64,000 nucleotides of DNA from Undaria pinnatifida (taxonomy: Eukaryota > Sar > Phaeophyceae > Laminariales > Alariaceae): assembly GCA_012845835.1 (NCBI GenBank), contig JABAKD010000008.1, forward strand, positions 6,246,775 through 6,310,774, in the 5' to 3' direction. Each line of letters begins with the position of its first letter. Position 1 is the stretch's first letter. The notes below the pieces were generated by a model. That model was not told where the DNA came from. It did no database searches and saw only the letters and a list, made by a program, of their open reading frames with translations. A program made the translations under genes and the position numbers. Shown piece by piece: positions 33,701 to 44,334 of the stretch.

Positions 33701-35833
33701 ACTCCCGCTTTGGTGATAGCGGGCGTGAGGGTGGTCACGGCAATGGGCGGGTGGTTTCGTACCAAGGCCAAACATTGGTCGGCGTCCATCGTCTCCATGC
33801 TGAAGATGGTAATGGTGTGAGCGTCGTGGCCTCCATCGGTAACGCTAGTCGATGTCGAAACGTATGTGAGCGTGATTCGGACTCCGGGGGCAGCGCGCAC
33901 AGCGATGGTCATCACGTCGATAGGGCGGTACACAACTACAGCATGGTTGCCGTACACGTCCGCGTTAACCGTGGTCGCGATGACGGCAGTCTCAGGTGGG
34001 ATCATGGTAGGAAGGTCGATGCCTCCACCGCCGACGATTTCCAAAGCGCGAAATAGGTTGTTTGCAGATACAAGTGCTGCCGGCGCGGCGGGCTCCACAG
34101 CACCGACAGCCACAAATGGTCGGTACGGCACCACCGCGAACCAGTTGCACATCGAATCGTCGATGTGGCTGGTCTCCACAGGGATGTCGCTCGGGGTCAT
34201 GGCGGGAGAGGTGTTTCTCTCGCCTGTGACGTTGGCCACTACCAAAGCGCGATCGTAGTAGCCCTCGGGTACAAGCGCATTGGCCGCGGCGGGTACAACG
34301 GCATCAGCTTCCAGAAAGGGCTGGTACAAGACCAAAGCCAACGAGTTGCACTGCGGATCCTCTGCGTTGCTTCTGTCGATAGTGAGCGGTTTCTGAAATG
34401 GGTTGAGGAAGCTCGAAAGAGAGTGTCGAATGTACTGCATAGCGGACTGGATCGCCAGAGTAAAGAAGACCGACTGGCGAAGGAGAATACGATACAGGCA
34501 AGAACAAGAAGAGCAAAAAAACGAAAAATGAGATAAGGGTCGCTAGTTCAGAGCGGCCGGGTGAATTCAATGATCTGTGAATTTTCTGACCGTGTTTTAT
34601 AAAATGATTCTAACAACGGTGGACACTCACCTCCACAAGCTGCGCAATACACCGGTCGCCTGGTAACACAAAAAATAATAGTAGCTTGTATATTTAGCAA
34701 CAAGGACAACGATAACTACAACTAGTCTGTATATCTAGCAACAAGACCAATATTTACATAACAACTTATCATGAAGTAACACTTCATATGACCAAGTAGT
34801 AGTACACGTATCTAGCGTTAACATTATTCTTCATGAGTGTACCCGGCTTGGGTGGTGGAGAAAGGGGCGGTGCAGAAGATTGCCACCTCACGGTTCTTTT
34901 CCGGGGGCGGCTGGAAAAACGAAATTAGTCTTTCCGAACAGAGGGATATATTAATCTTGGCACCACCCGGTACCATCGTGTGATACGCGTTATACGATTC
35001 TACACGTTAAATGTTGAACTCAGGTTAGCAGCGCGTTTTGGAAAGCTGGTCAGTGTCTAGATCTCGCCACCGCCTATAAACCCGGCCCCATAAAATGTGA
35101 CTATAAGCCTTGAACGACCGTGCGCCTTCCCGCGAATAGACGGAAGGCCCAACAACTCTGCATGGGACGCAAAATCCCTCTTTTTTCAGAGCCTCTGTTG
35201 CTTGAGTTTATTTTCAATATTTTTACAAACTTGATTCGCGCAGGTACCAAACATATCCCGACCTTTGAGTACCCTAAACTGCTGTACTCCCGTGTTTAAT
35301 CGTGCTCTGCATCCAGAATGTCCTCCACTTGCCCGCGTACCATCATGAAGTGCTGTTTGCTCAAGTTCGGCACGTTTTGTCTGGTAACCACCGTCGGCGT
35401 TTTGTACTAATTGTAACTTTCCTGTGGGCCCGCCTCCGTTGTGTAGGCAAGAACCCCGGACGAAGACCCTGCTGTTTATATAAACCGTGTTAAGCAGAGA
35501 CTAAAATTGAGGTTGATGATCTAGCTGGGTTCCGCCCACGCTGTCCTTAACGACAGCGGAGCATGTCATACCAACTAACGCCCAGCTTGCGCTTGCCTGC
35601 ACTCCAGATGAGGCAACCTATCAATTTTGGGGGCAGCAGCGGAAGGCGGGGACTTCCCTTTGCCCACTCACCAGCATAGTTCCAGTAGGGATGACGGCAC
35701 GGAATCCATACCCCTGGCCGTGAATTTCGTTGTACCAGTACTCATCGAACATACTACCTTGGCCGCTCACTTCCAGCAGCATCCCTAGCGTTAGTAGTGC
35801 GAAGATGAGGCGCATGGTGGTGATGGAGCCCAT
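27478..35833 (-). CDS. Unrecognised multi-exon gene: signal peptide, ~65-aa repeats, C-terminal membrane segment
   Basis: I do not recognise the family. Proposed exons in transcript order: 35833 (or ATG 35815)-35672; optionally a 29-base micro-exon near 34660-34630; ~34434-33559; 28875-28403; 27778-27478 (stop). Exon 1 encodes a clear signal peptide (MRLIFALLTLGMLLEVSG) and ends CTG|GTGAGT. The third piece is a 302-codon ORF holding imperfect repeats. Its donor (GTAGAG|GTGAGA) is phase 0 and joins in phase to 28875, which follows CTTGCTGCAG. The 473-base exon ends GGGG|GTAAGT in phase 2 and joins in phase to 27778, whose 301 bases close exactly on a stop. The last exon starts with a hydrophobic helix (LVVSAMYLSFLLLLGAGWMVVG) followed by a basic tail. 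A secreted or type I membrane protein is therefore inferred. The join from exon 1 to the repeat exon is the weakest part; these could be two genes. Confidence 0.55.
28403..28875 (-). CDS. Penultimate exon of the 27-36 kb gene
   Basis: Flanked by CTTGCTGCAG and GTAAGT, both strong sites. It encodes about 157 residues, open throughout, with amphipathic and hydrophobic stretches (VPVGVRALLLAVLPTSVHSL, ALRGLMSWFLLSAIE). The first third is homologous to the hybrid exon at 30255-30042 (same frame, e.g. AELVLKGAFPGVLIGVV). Confidence 0.6.
28876..30140 (-). repeat. Segmental duplication copy A (intron plus exon edges)
   Basis: On the plus strand the order is CATCGATGGGCACAAC (28900), the ATGCC(T/C)GGGC(A/G)TGCC region (29309), the CTGCCGAAATAAGG block (29820), AAGGTATCTACTT (29975) and the exon-end arm (30003-30130). 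The same order and sequence are found in copy B (30455-33660). The unit spans the 5' end of the penultimate exon, the whole intron and the 3' end of the repeat exon. A contains a four-fold TGTGCCTGCGG repeat at 29686-29730 that is only about two-fold in B. Confidence 0.8.
29686..29730 (+). repeat. Tandem repeat of TGTGCCTGCGG, four copies
   Basis: Four near-perfect copies of an 11-base unit. The corresponding site in copy B (about 32972-32992) has two diverged copies, so the array expanded after the duplication or shrank in B. Confidence 0.9.
30003..30450. repeat. Inverted repeat with ~120-bp arms around a dead hybrid exon
   Basis: The minus strand of 30003-30130 matches the plus strand of 30330-30450 (CTCCCGA(G/A)TCCGCTGGATT(C/T)GAAGG, ...GAGGC(G/A)AGAGGTA(C/T)TTGTAG, GAGCTGAAGCTAAA). 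A third copy, in the orientation of the first, is the real exon end at 33510-33640. The arms include the end of the repeat exon and the start of its intron. A transcript crossing here could fold into a long hairpin. Confidence 0.8.
30042..30255 (-). pseudogene. Hybrid duplicate exon, probably skipped
   Basis: The 5' half (30255 to ~30150) is homologous to the start of the penultimate exon, and the 3' half to the end of the repeat exon. This is what a tandem duplication of an exon-intron-exon block would leave at its junction. Its donor is GAG|GCGAGA instead of GAG|GTGAGA. At 214 bases, inclusion would shift the frame. A 96-codon ORF (30315-30025, minus) runs through it and could be mistaken for a gene. 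Confidence 0.6.
31020..31250 (+). repeat. Dispersed repeat family III, copy 1
   Basis: Shares CACTCCAGCTGTGAGATCG, CGAAACTCATCTTTGC, TGTGTGATACT(T/C)CGATCGCG, AGGGTCAACAGG and GGAAACTATAAAACCCGTTT with 38740-38970, same orientation. The interior is noncoding. The copy interrupts segmental copy B. Confidence 0.85.
31290..31705 (+). repeat. Dispersed repeat family I, copy 2
   Basis: Second copy of the ~410-base family first seen at 19800-20220. It differs by small indels, including an extra ~20 bases after CAAGACCGTACG. It sits next to family III inside segmental copy B. Confidence 0.8.
32465..32930. mobile_element. Foldback (long palindrome) element, ~470 bp
   Basis: Two arms of about 220 bases are inverted copies with a short centre near 32690. 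Matching points are GGGGAACGTAACTCGGAGTCGGCCT with its inverse at 32881-32907, CTTGATTTTTAATGATGA with TCATCATTAAAAATCAAG, and CGGTCGCTCCCGA with TCGGGAGCGACT. Arms differ at scattered sites, so it is not an assembly mirror. The same peptide frame (NVPLQ, then VAPD) is open on both arms. Non-autonomous foldback transposons have this shape. Confidence 0.8.
33132..33395 (+). mobile_element. Short inverted-end element inserted in copy B
   Basis: Absent from the corresponding site in copy A (29860-29875), so the insertion is seen directly. The ends are inverted: TGCTACGAAAGAGGTACAC at the left and, read in reverse, TGCTACGATGGAGGTATCAC at the right. The interior matches 5180-5455. It is about 250 bases long and noncoding. 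A diverged right end (GGTGATACCTCCGCC) also occurs near 44118-44132. Confidence 0.7.
33559..34434 (-). CDS. Repeat-bearing exon of the 27-36 kb gene
   Basis: The longest ORF of the window (302 codons from 34440). Imperfect repeats begin at ORF residues ~31, 98, 163 and 223, each opening with a hydrophobic strand such as CNSLALVLYQPF, CNWFAVVPYRPF or YGNHAVVVYRPI, then an Ala/Val/Pro-rich stretch. The fourth is partial. The exon ends GTAGAG|GTGAGACG. The start is uncertain: an acceptor at TATGCAG (phase 0) or TTTCGAG would both work. I know no matching domain. Confidence 0.6.
35672..35833 (-). CDS. First exon encoding a signal peptide
   Basis: Two in-frame ATGs (35833, 35815). Either gives a short n-region, a hydrophobic core (LIFALLTLGMLL) and a likely cleavage after VSG. 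A hydrophilic stretch with aromatic residues (MFDEYWYNEIHGQGYGF) follows. The donor CTG|GTGAGTGGG is good. I attach it to the downstream repeat gene on strand, spacing and phase, but it could be its own gene. Confidence 0.5.
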
Positions 35834-36230
35834 GAACGTCTTTTGCGAACTGTGGAGTGGAGTCGTGCGGGGGTGAGGAGTGGAGTCGTGCGGGGGTGAT
35901 GATGGGAGTCGTCCGGGGGTAATGCGCGACCAATGTTGGTGCGTGTGGGTCATCGATGGAAAATGACGGGAAATGATAGGGCAGCGGGACATCAGCGGTA
36001 ACCTATGCGTTGAAGAGGCTTACGTAGAATGCACACAAGAACCGTCTACACACGATGCTTCCATCTGCATGCCTATTAGAAGGAGGAGGTGCTGATTCAT
36101 TTCTACTCAAGCTCATCGCCACATAGGACAGCGGGAGGTTAGGCACGTACGCAATGTTGTATTGTTAGCATTCAGCCACACCAACCAACCGTAAAAGCCG
36201 TTGATCTCTTTGTTCGCCGTCATGATAAAA

Positions 36231-36684
36231 TTATTTTGTCAGTAGAAGGGGGATCCGATTATGGATGTTGAAAATCTGAAACAGACTTCTGCTATCGTGG
36301 GATTGATACATACGTATTTCATTAATACGAACGACGTTGGCTTGATTTAAGGGGACGTCAATCTCGTGGTTATCTTTGTCGTGAAAGATAACCCGGGTTA
36401 TGCCTCCCCCTCCTTCGATAAACGTTGCAACGGTGGGCACGACAGAGGACCGACTTCACTAACCCGTTTAAAATAACTGCGCGGAAGTGCCCGGACTTGC
36501 CACGCTCTTTTCTCAGCGTGGCGGATAGCACTGACACATACATGCGTTCGCCTACGTCTTCCGTGTTGAAGAGAAAATACCGTTTTAGACCCACATTTCT
36601 TCGATTTTCATCTCGGTCGTTAGTTGACATGCTGGTTTCTGTAGGGCCGATCACTGAAATATGGAGCTTGCAGTTGCAGTCCAC
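36231..36684 (-). pseudogene. Two overlapping ORFs joined by a one-base frame change
   Basis: The upstream frame (36684 to ~36445) reads naturally (GLKRYFLFNTEDVGERMYV, SGHFRAVILNGLVKSV). The downstream frame (36440-36231) continues with similar quality (GGGGITRVIFHDKDNHEIDV). The join is near TCGGTCCTCTGTCGTGCCC. A frameshifted gene, a short undetected intron or a sequencing error would each explain it. I do not recognise the protein. Confidence 0.35.
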
Positions 36685-37019
36685 TCATAACTAATAGTTG
36701 ATGTGCAACCAATTCGCTTGCGCACACTTGCCGGGTATCTTGTCCTATTAATAGATTGAGATAATTGCAATATACGGCGAGAATCGACCTTTTCTCCCTC
36801 TCACCGGAGTATTGTATATTCAAGTTGTAACGTGGTTATGTAGTGGTACTCCGTGTGGGGGATGCGTGGTTGGTCGGTGTTGGGAAGCGTGCTCCTCTTG
36901 GGTTCCGGTGCCCTTGTTTGGTCTCTCCTCATGGCTCGCTGGATAAATAGACTCAAAGCTTATACATTATTTCCTCTACACATTGAACTCTAAAAGACAG
37001 ACAAAACAGGCCTAGGCAC

Positions 37020-37080
37020 GATAGGGCAGGGTAGGGCACGTAGAGCAGGTAGTGCAGGTAGAGCAGGTAGTGCAGGTGTG
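37020..37080 (+). repeat. Tandem (GTAGAGCAG/GTAGTGCAG)n
   Basis: About six copies of a nine- to ten-base unit GTAG(A/T)GCAG. It lies at the left edge of dispersed family IV. Confidence 0.8.
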
Positions 37081-37239
37081 GGGCGTCCTGCTTGTCCCAT
37101 CATCGTCACCTACATTATCGCCCATCTATGATGGCCTTGACGTGAATGTGACATCTAATGTCACGTGGTTTCACCTCAACCATGATATGGTTTCACGTCG
37201 AATCTATAAACTATCCTTTTACGGAGGGCACTCCATTAC

Positions 37240-37850
37240 AGTTACCCCCATAAGTATCGAGGATTGTTGCAGGGAATACCGCAGGGAGCGTTACTGTAGG
37301 ACGGCCTGTCGGCCAGTGCCACACAGCCCGTGTAGGACATGCCCGTAGCATGAACATGGTCCCGTGATGATCAGGTGACGGTCAGCCCTACCTTGATTAT
37401 TTTCTTCGCATGTTCCCTTAATCTTTGTTCTCTTCTTAGGTTTCCACCTTTGGCCGCAAGCGCACTTCCAAACTATCTGTTTTATTCTCCATCACAAGCG
37501 ATCTTCACAGGCACCTCGGCGCAACCACGGCAGCTCTTATCACAGAGACAGAGCCTACGACACGCATCATTTTTTTAGGATGTGGGCCTCGCTCTTTGAT
37601 CTACACGTCGACTGGCACCAGGCAACGGCGCTCCCACTGAGTTCGTCACGCGTTTCTGAGAAGTCCGAGGAAAGGTCACCACTTTCTCAAGTGCGTAGGA
37701 ACTTTCTTCAAAAATCAAGATTAGCCTCCACACAGAGGCATCATATCGACGTCAGATTCTTCAAGAATGTTCGGGAGAGGAGACTGCCTTCACGCTTTAC
37801 GCGCGAGTGTAGGTAAGGAGGCTGCTCGCGCTGTCACCCGCGTAGCAGAT
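37240..37850 (+). repeat. Dispersed repeat family IV, copy 1
   Basis: Matches the reverse complement of 44335-44950, and in part of 40140-40460. Shared blocks are GTTGCAGGG, TAGGACGG(C/T)CTGT, GCCCGTAGCATGA, CAGGTGACGGTCAGCC, CACTTCCAAACTATCT, TTCACAGGCAC, and further right the GTTCGTCACGCGTTTCTGAGAAG and GAAGGAGACTG... region. No intact coding frame. Confidence 0.8.
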
Positions 37851-38739
37851 AAGAAATGCATTTCCCACTATCCTACGCGCGAGGTCATCATTAAATCCGT
37901 TTCTTCAGGTTGCCAACTAAGACTCGATTCTCCTTACGACATATCATGAGTACGATATATATATGACCGCGCTTAACCATTGAACTGCCGATTTTCTTCA
38001 TTGAAAATTGCCTTTCTGATGAGAACGAAATGCGATTTTGCATTTTTTTGCCTCGACAGAGAACCATGTTCCTGAGAATCATTGTTTTTACTTGTAAATA
38101 TAGTCATTGGCAACAGCTTTAGATGGCACAAAATAAAGTCGAAATTCTCATTGTTGCCGGTGTCAAGAATCAGGTGATAGATACCATGTTTTTTGCATTT
38201 CAGAGGAAGGCGCCTCTCACATAAATAACGATCAGCATCTCTCGCATGAATACCGATTTTGTATCGGTATCAGTACCCAAGCGGTACTTACAGTATCGCA
38301 CGAGGTGGCACGAGGCACGAGCTGCCGTGCGGCTGTATTGCTACTGTAAAACTATCGCGTATGAAGCAATTTTACACGTACTACTTCGTGTATGCTCAGA
38401 GTGCGAAATACAGGGGCCTATAGCACACCGACCAACAACAATCACAAGTAGTTGTCGATCGAGCGATCGATTGGTAGTTGATTCCTCGACGGGTGTATGA
38501 AAAGTCGCTCGTAGACGACCGTCCGACCATAGTACAGTTTCTTCTGGCGGCAGAAAGAGTATCCACCTGACCCCGTGTGGAAAACGCGAGGGAAATACGT
38601 GAAAAACTGCCAAATATGTGAGTTCTGCGGCTTTTGGCCCTCCCCTTGGTTTCAGAGCCTGTTGTACAAGGTACCCAGCGTCGATCATCCTGCAAACTAG
38701 AACAGTCGAGCCGGAGCTGCTAGGTCACATATATTATAA

Positions 38740-38975
38740 AAAATGAAAATACACTCCAGCTGTGAGATCGAAGATTCGTCGAAACTCATCTTTGCAAGCT
38801 GTGTGTGATACTCCGATCGCGCGCATTACGAGTTGTGTGTCCTCATTAAGGGTATAGGTCGGCGACTCCCCTTTCAACTACAGTGTAGCTATCAGGGTCA
38901 ACAGGATGATTTTAGTCAGTCTGTGCGCGGAAACTATAAAACCCGTTTCTGAGGGGGACAAAATATATACTAAAT
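38740..38975 (+). repeat. Dispersed repeat family III, copy 2
   Basis: Second copy of the family at 31020-31250, with a few small indels. Same orientation. Confidence 0.85.
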
Positions 38976-40089
38976 CGAAAGGAAAGGCCTCCTCGAAAAC
39001 CCTTCTCGATTCGGATAGAGGGAAGCGGCCAAAAAGAGCTTGTCACGCTTGCTCGTCCGTGCTCTCGCGAGCGGTGGCACAGCTCGAGCGGTGCGGCTGC
39101 CCGATCGTCTACACCCTTGTACCTAAATTTGCATTTTTTCCTGAAAAACTGAAAATCTTAGAGGCGGGTTTTTCCGGGGTGAAGTTTTCAGGTTTTCCTG
39201 TAAGAAATTCAGGAAAACCATAACTTTTCGCGAATATCTGGCTTAATATCTTCGTAAAGATCGAACCAAAAAAATTGTAAGAAAACGAGGCTCCAAAATG
39301 ATGCCACAAAAAAATAGGCGAACTTTGCTTGACTGAAACGATTTCAATCCAGGAGACCCCAGCCCCTGTCGGGCCTTGATAACAGCAGCAGGGGGCGAAA
39401 CTTGATGCCGTTCTGTTCTAAAACACACAAAAAACTGTACTAGTACACACCATCATCCGTTTCGGTCGGACCCAAAGACCTCGTTCTCTATGCCTCGCGG
39501 ACCTCGCTCTTCCGGCGTACGTTGCAGTCGAAGAGCCTCGCGATGTTCGTTTCGCGACAATGTGCTAGCGTACGAATCTTAGCATGTGTGCGGAGAGGTG
39601 GTGCTTTCACACGTACAATCGCCCAGATCGCCCACTCGACACTCGCTTCTGCAAAGCCCGGCCCTCGATGCCTGAGCTACGGCGGGGCACGAGACCGGTC
39701 GCCTCAGCCCACATTCCCACACTCTCGTCAGCACGAGCTGTCAACAGCCGCGGAAGCTGCGGCCTCTCTCATTTCGGCCAGACAAGAAAAGGGCCTCTCC
39801 TGCCCCTAGCATCGACAACTGCATATTTTTATTGTGACAAGTGAGCATAGATGTCGGTTGATTGGACTCGTGCCTCTGGACAGGAAGCTGTCAAGGCTTT
39901 CCCAAACACTGAAAACTATTGCATTTATGAAGAGTTTTCGACTGATCAAATCTATACCCTCAATCGAAATACTTGTGCACGAGACTGTCATGAATTGCGT
40001 GGCTTGCAAAGTTGAGTATCGACCACTCAACTGGTCGAAGAACTCAGTATCGACCACTCAGAAGGTGGAATAACTCGGTAAATTTTTCA

Positions 40090-40460
40090 ACGATGCAAAT
40101 CGAGGCTCATAACATTTGCAATAATGCGAATCGAGGCTCTGGGTCTATGATAAGATCTGCAGAGGTGGCACCGAAGTGTCTGTGAAGATCATTTGTGATG
40201 GAGAAGAAAAATAGAAGATAGTTTGGAAAGTGGCGCTTATGGGAAAAAGGTGAAAACAAAGAGAAAAAAAGAAAAGAAGAGTGAAGATGGGGAGAAGTAA
40301 GGAGTGATCGAGGTGGGGCTGACGGTCACCTGATTGATACAGCGCAATGCTCATGCTACGGGCAGATGTACTCTACGGGCTGTCGTACTGGCCCACAGAC
40401 CGTCCTATAGTAAAGTTCCTTGCAACATCCCCTGCAACGTTCCCCGATACTTGCGGTGAT
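40090..40460 (-). repeat. Dispersed repeat family IV, copy 2 (partial, inverted)
   Basis: The reverse complement of 40145-40460 corresponds to about 37240-37540. The left edge contains the AATGCGAATCGAGGCTC motif, also found twice at 44595-44652. Confidence 0.8.
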
Positions 40461-42585
40461 AAGCTAGTTATAACTTGAGTATACAATACACCGAGGGAAA
40501 GTTGTAACGAACCGAGTTTCCTCGCGTATTGTATGTTTCAGCATCTACAATAATATATTTGTTGTACTCAGGGTAGTGACTACGAATCAAATAGATGCTA
40601 GTGGACTGCAATACGTCCCCTTGATGAGAATTCAGCAGCTAGAGGAGCCTGATACTCAAAATAATAATCACAAGTTGTACGCCATATTCAGACCTGTGTA
40701 TGAACAGCGGCAATAAGGATGTAACCATTTCATTCAGAGAATAAAAATAGGAATAGAACAATATATATAAACCTGTTGTATGAACAGCGGTAATATGAAA
40801 GTGACCATTTATAAGGTCCGATTGGTGTAATTACGAGCGAGAAACACTCTAAATCAGGAGCGCCAATCACGCCAACCAGTCCGCTGGGTGTTTGACACGC
40901 CCCCTAAATTGATACCTAGAGCTGCAAGAAACCTATGAACATAGAACACTGTGGACGCTGGTCCAGTACAGAGATAACGCGTACTATTCAGTTTTGTGTA
41001 TGTACGAACTCGAAAGAAAACCCACGAATACAGATAGTACGGCAATAATAGGCTGTGGTGGGTGTAGGCTTATCACGAAGACTATACTCGTGATGCTATT
41101 TTGTTGACCAGGGAGTTATATCCTAGGAAAATTAAATCGTCAGAAAGTGTCTGTTGTACACTACCACGACCCCTCAATCGAATCCTAGAAAAAATCATAA
41201 ATCGAACAAATCGAAATCGTGCACGTATCTATGTGCCCAATGCTGTACTTCGATGTGAATGTACGTATCGCATTCAGTTTTGTGAGCATGTACAACGTAC
41301 AATACACGTGCTTAAAAGAAGGCTATTTCGAAGCCAAAGGACAAACCCATAAATATACAGACACGAGTCGTGTGCAGAAAAAGATGTGTACCATGTCAGT
41401 CTTTATAAATAAGTTGTTGCATTATACAAGATCATATGTTAGTACGTGTCAGACTTACGGCAGTAGTACATTAGTGTCGTGGTACTCGTAAGAATGAAAA
41501 ATAGCTACTGTAAATCAACAAAGAAGATGCTAAAATAAATACCCCACCAACATAATAACAAAATTAAACGAAGGAAGAAGCCTAGCTCGTGTTCCTGTTG
41601 CTGTTGATGTTGATGTTGTCGTGTTCTTAGCTGATGTAGCGTAGAAGAAGCTCTCTGGTACATGATGATGATGCTGATGTAGATGTGAGTGAAAACTTGT
41701 GAAGCTCATGATGATATTTTGATGATGATAATGGAGATGCTCGATGTCGATCGCGATGCTGACCTAATGAGATGTGCTGCTATCCTGTCCTCTCGTCGTT
41801 GTCGCGCCTTGGTACTGCTCGTAGAGGGCAGTTTACCGGCTTGTGTTGTGGTGTGGTGCCAGTAAACGCGGTGCAATAAAAAAAGTTGCATGCCCGGTCC
41901 GTAAAGAAAAATGCATAAAAGCAAAATGAAAATCCTTTACATTGCAAAATTTGGAATCGCGTTTGTTAGACCGGTGCTAATGGAAAGTCGATGTCTAAAA
42001 AAAAATGTTAATTTCCGAAGATCCCAGCCAGGCTTTGCGTGGAGGGTCGTCTACACGGGCTCTATTTTATAGAGTTTATTTATGGAACTTTCGGATTTTC
42101 CGGGAAAAAAAGAGTTCTCGCGGCGATCTTGGCCAACATCTGATTGAGAAACTGTCGAGAAGATGTTGAATTAGACGCGGCGTGATTTCGTGTGCTCCAC
42201 ACACTTCGTTCGACGAAAATTAACGACAACATCGTGAAATCTGAATGTGGCGAGCTTGTTAGGGGCTCCGACCCTCCCTTGGTGTACAGTGCTTACTCTG
42301 CGGCTGGTGATTTGTGACGGGCGCCGATCAGGCTTCTATTGAAAACACATTTAGTGGCTGGGGTGTAGAAAACTGGGACAAAAATTCTCTAATGTCTCTC
42401 AAAGGGCAAAAAATATTTTTTGAGCGGATTTGACGAAAGACCACAGGACAACACAAGCAACCTCTCACACCCTAGAGCATGGATCAAGATGAATTCTTCA
42501 GCGCTGTCACCTACACCATGTGGCCTCGTCCGGAACGAAGAAGAGTGATCGTGGGTTGTCTTTATCTCGAAATCGAAGGTCAATC
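40461..42585. other. Spacer without supported genes
   Basis: The sequence is A/T-richer than average. It contains a duplicated TGTATGAACAGCGG(C/T)AATA motif (40697 and 40780), a GATGATGATG/GTTGATGTTGATG microsatellite stretch at 41590-41740, and no exon chain that I can see. Confidence 0.5.
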
Positions 42586-42850
42586 GACTGATTCTACGAT
42601 ACCCCCTCCCCAAACCAACGGTTTTCTTTCACGAACGTTTCATCATCAGCATCATGGCGGCTCGACACGAGGAAAAATGCTATAAAAATCATTTTCATGT
42701 ATTTTCTTGTTTACAAAGGACTATGATATCGAACGATCACGTGGGGGTGTGGCAAGGGGCATCGTATTTCAGGAGATACGGCCGAGAGCTGCTTTGAAAA
42801 TCAGCGAATTCGTTAAAAAAAAAATTGGGGGGGCTACCGAAGAATGACTC
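42586..42850 (+). mobile_element. TIR element (MITE), copy 1, 265 bp
   Basis: Left end GACTGATTCTACGATACCCCC and right end, reversed, GAGTCATTCTTCGGTAGCCCC form terminal inverted repeats. The four bases on each side are AATC (42582-42585 and 42851-42854), a target site duplication. The interior is noncoding (TTTCA(C)GAACGTTTCAT, CGTATTTCAGGAGAT). The second copy at 59844-60107 has the same length and structure. Sola-type and some other DNA transposons make 4-bp duplications; I do not assign a superfamily. Confidence 0.85.
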
Positions 42851-43065
42851 AATCTTGTTTAGTGGACAATGTTGATCGAGACTTGATTAAAGTTGACCAG
42901 TTGGGCCGCATGACAAAAAAAAGAACCAGAAAACTATAACTTTAACCGTTTTTTCCCCTGAGCGACCGTACCGGGCATATTTCAGCAAAAATCAAACAAC
43001 AAGTTTGAAAAGGTTTTGGTCAAAGTATCGGCTTTTCATTAGCACCGGCCTTAGAGCCAAGAAAG

Positions 43066-43706
43066 GTGATTGTACGCATTGGGTTGAAGCTCTCGAACCA
43101 CGCAGCTGGTCTGGATTCTGCTGAGATTCCCTTAGTCGTCAGCATGATGAAGCCTCTGGTGCTGTTGATGTTTGAGCTGGGGGTTTATGAGATGGATTTC
43201 GGCGATGTTGTCCGCCTCCATTTAGAAGATGGGAATTTTCTCCGGGAAATTTGCGCGTGGAAGCTCGGTGAGATGTCTTCCAGGTCATCGACAGAGATGC
43301 TTAAAGATAAGCCCCTGTGCTGTTGGAGGGTGGAAATGTTGTCGTTGAGATCGCTGGAGTGGTAGCCTTTGGTGTAGATAGCGACGCTCCAGTCGTCGCA
43401 GGTACTGCTGTGTGGTACGAGTAGTCGCTGATGATAGCTGGCAGGGTTGGTTGAAAATCTGCGATGAGAAAGACAACTGTCACCTATGCCTTCTACATGT
43501 ATGTGTGATATAATCGTGGTCGTACGAGTAACAGTTGGTGACGTGTTGACAATGGTGTGAGTGCTGGTTTGAGCACTGCTATTGTTGATGATCAGTTGTC
43601 CGTATTGTAGACCGAGACGAGAGCGACAGCGATTGCCGTGTTTTGTCCCCGGCAAAAAATGTACGCACTGCCGTTGTGCTGGTTTGTTTAATGCAGGTTG
43701 CATCAA
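43066..43706 (-). pseudogene. Possible decayed OTU-like relic
   Basis: A minus-strand frame has EGIGDSCLSHRRF and NPASYHQ, faintly like the OTU protein at 14 kb (EIGDGACLLRCISRRVHNNPALHH). The remainder does not align, and the other OTU motifs (catalytic His strand) are missing. I give this low weight. Confidence 0.2.
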
Positions 43707-44334
43707 GAGTGCTTGTGTGCAAGGAAAACGTGTATATCGATCTCAAGCACGAAAAACAATAAATCTTGAACTCGATATCGTGGCTGTCTGCAGCTCGAAC
43801 GAACCGTTACTGTTGTACACACGTTGGGACGCGTCTCTTTGCTGTGTGCAAATACCCGTGACGCATGTTTGAATTTGGAGCAATTTCTCATTGATGATGG
43901 TCGTTTATCTTGCTGCTTGCGTGGTAGCTTGACAGCAGTTTAGACCTTACTGTACGAGTAGTAGCGCAATAGCAGTTTAACAACATCCTTCGGCGCGTGA
44001 AAAAACGAAAACAGTTGCGTGGAGTTAATACTCCGTATCTCCGAGTTGGACACATGCCCCTAGCGCGAAAGCACCAAATTCAAAGCCGTAGCTGGAGATG
44101 CCCCGTTTGAGCTGAAGGTGATACCTCCGCCGTTAGGCTGAGTAGCCGATTTGCCAACGACCTTGCTGTACGTTGCAGCTTGTTTGGTCTTCTCGTCTTA
44201 TTAATATAATTGCACTAGGACCAATACCTGTACGTACTTCGTACTGATTGATAGCTTGGAGAAGCAGTTTTGATGACGACATTGTGCGTACAATAACGCG
44301 AAACCGGACTCCACATGTGATATCCGCGTGAAAG

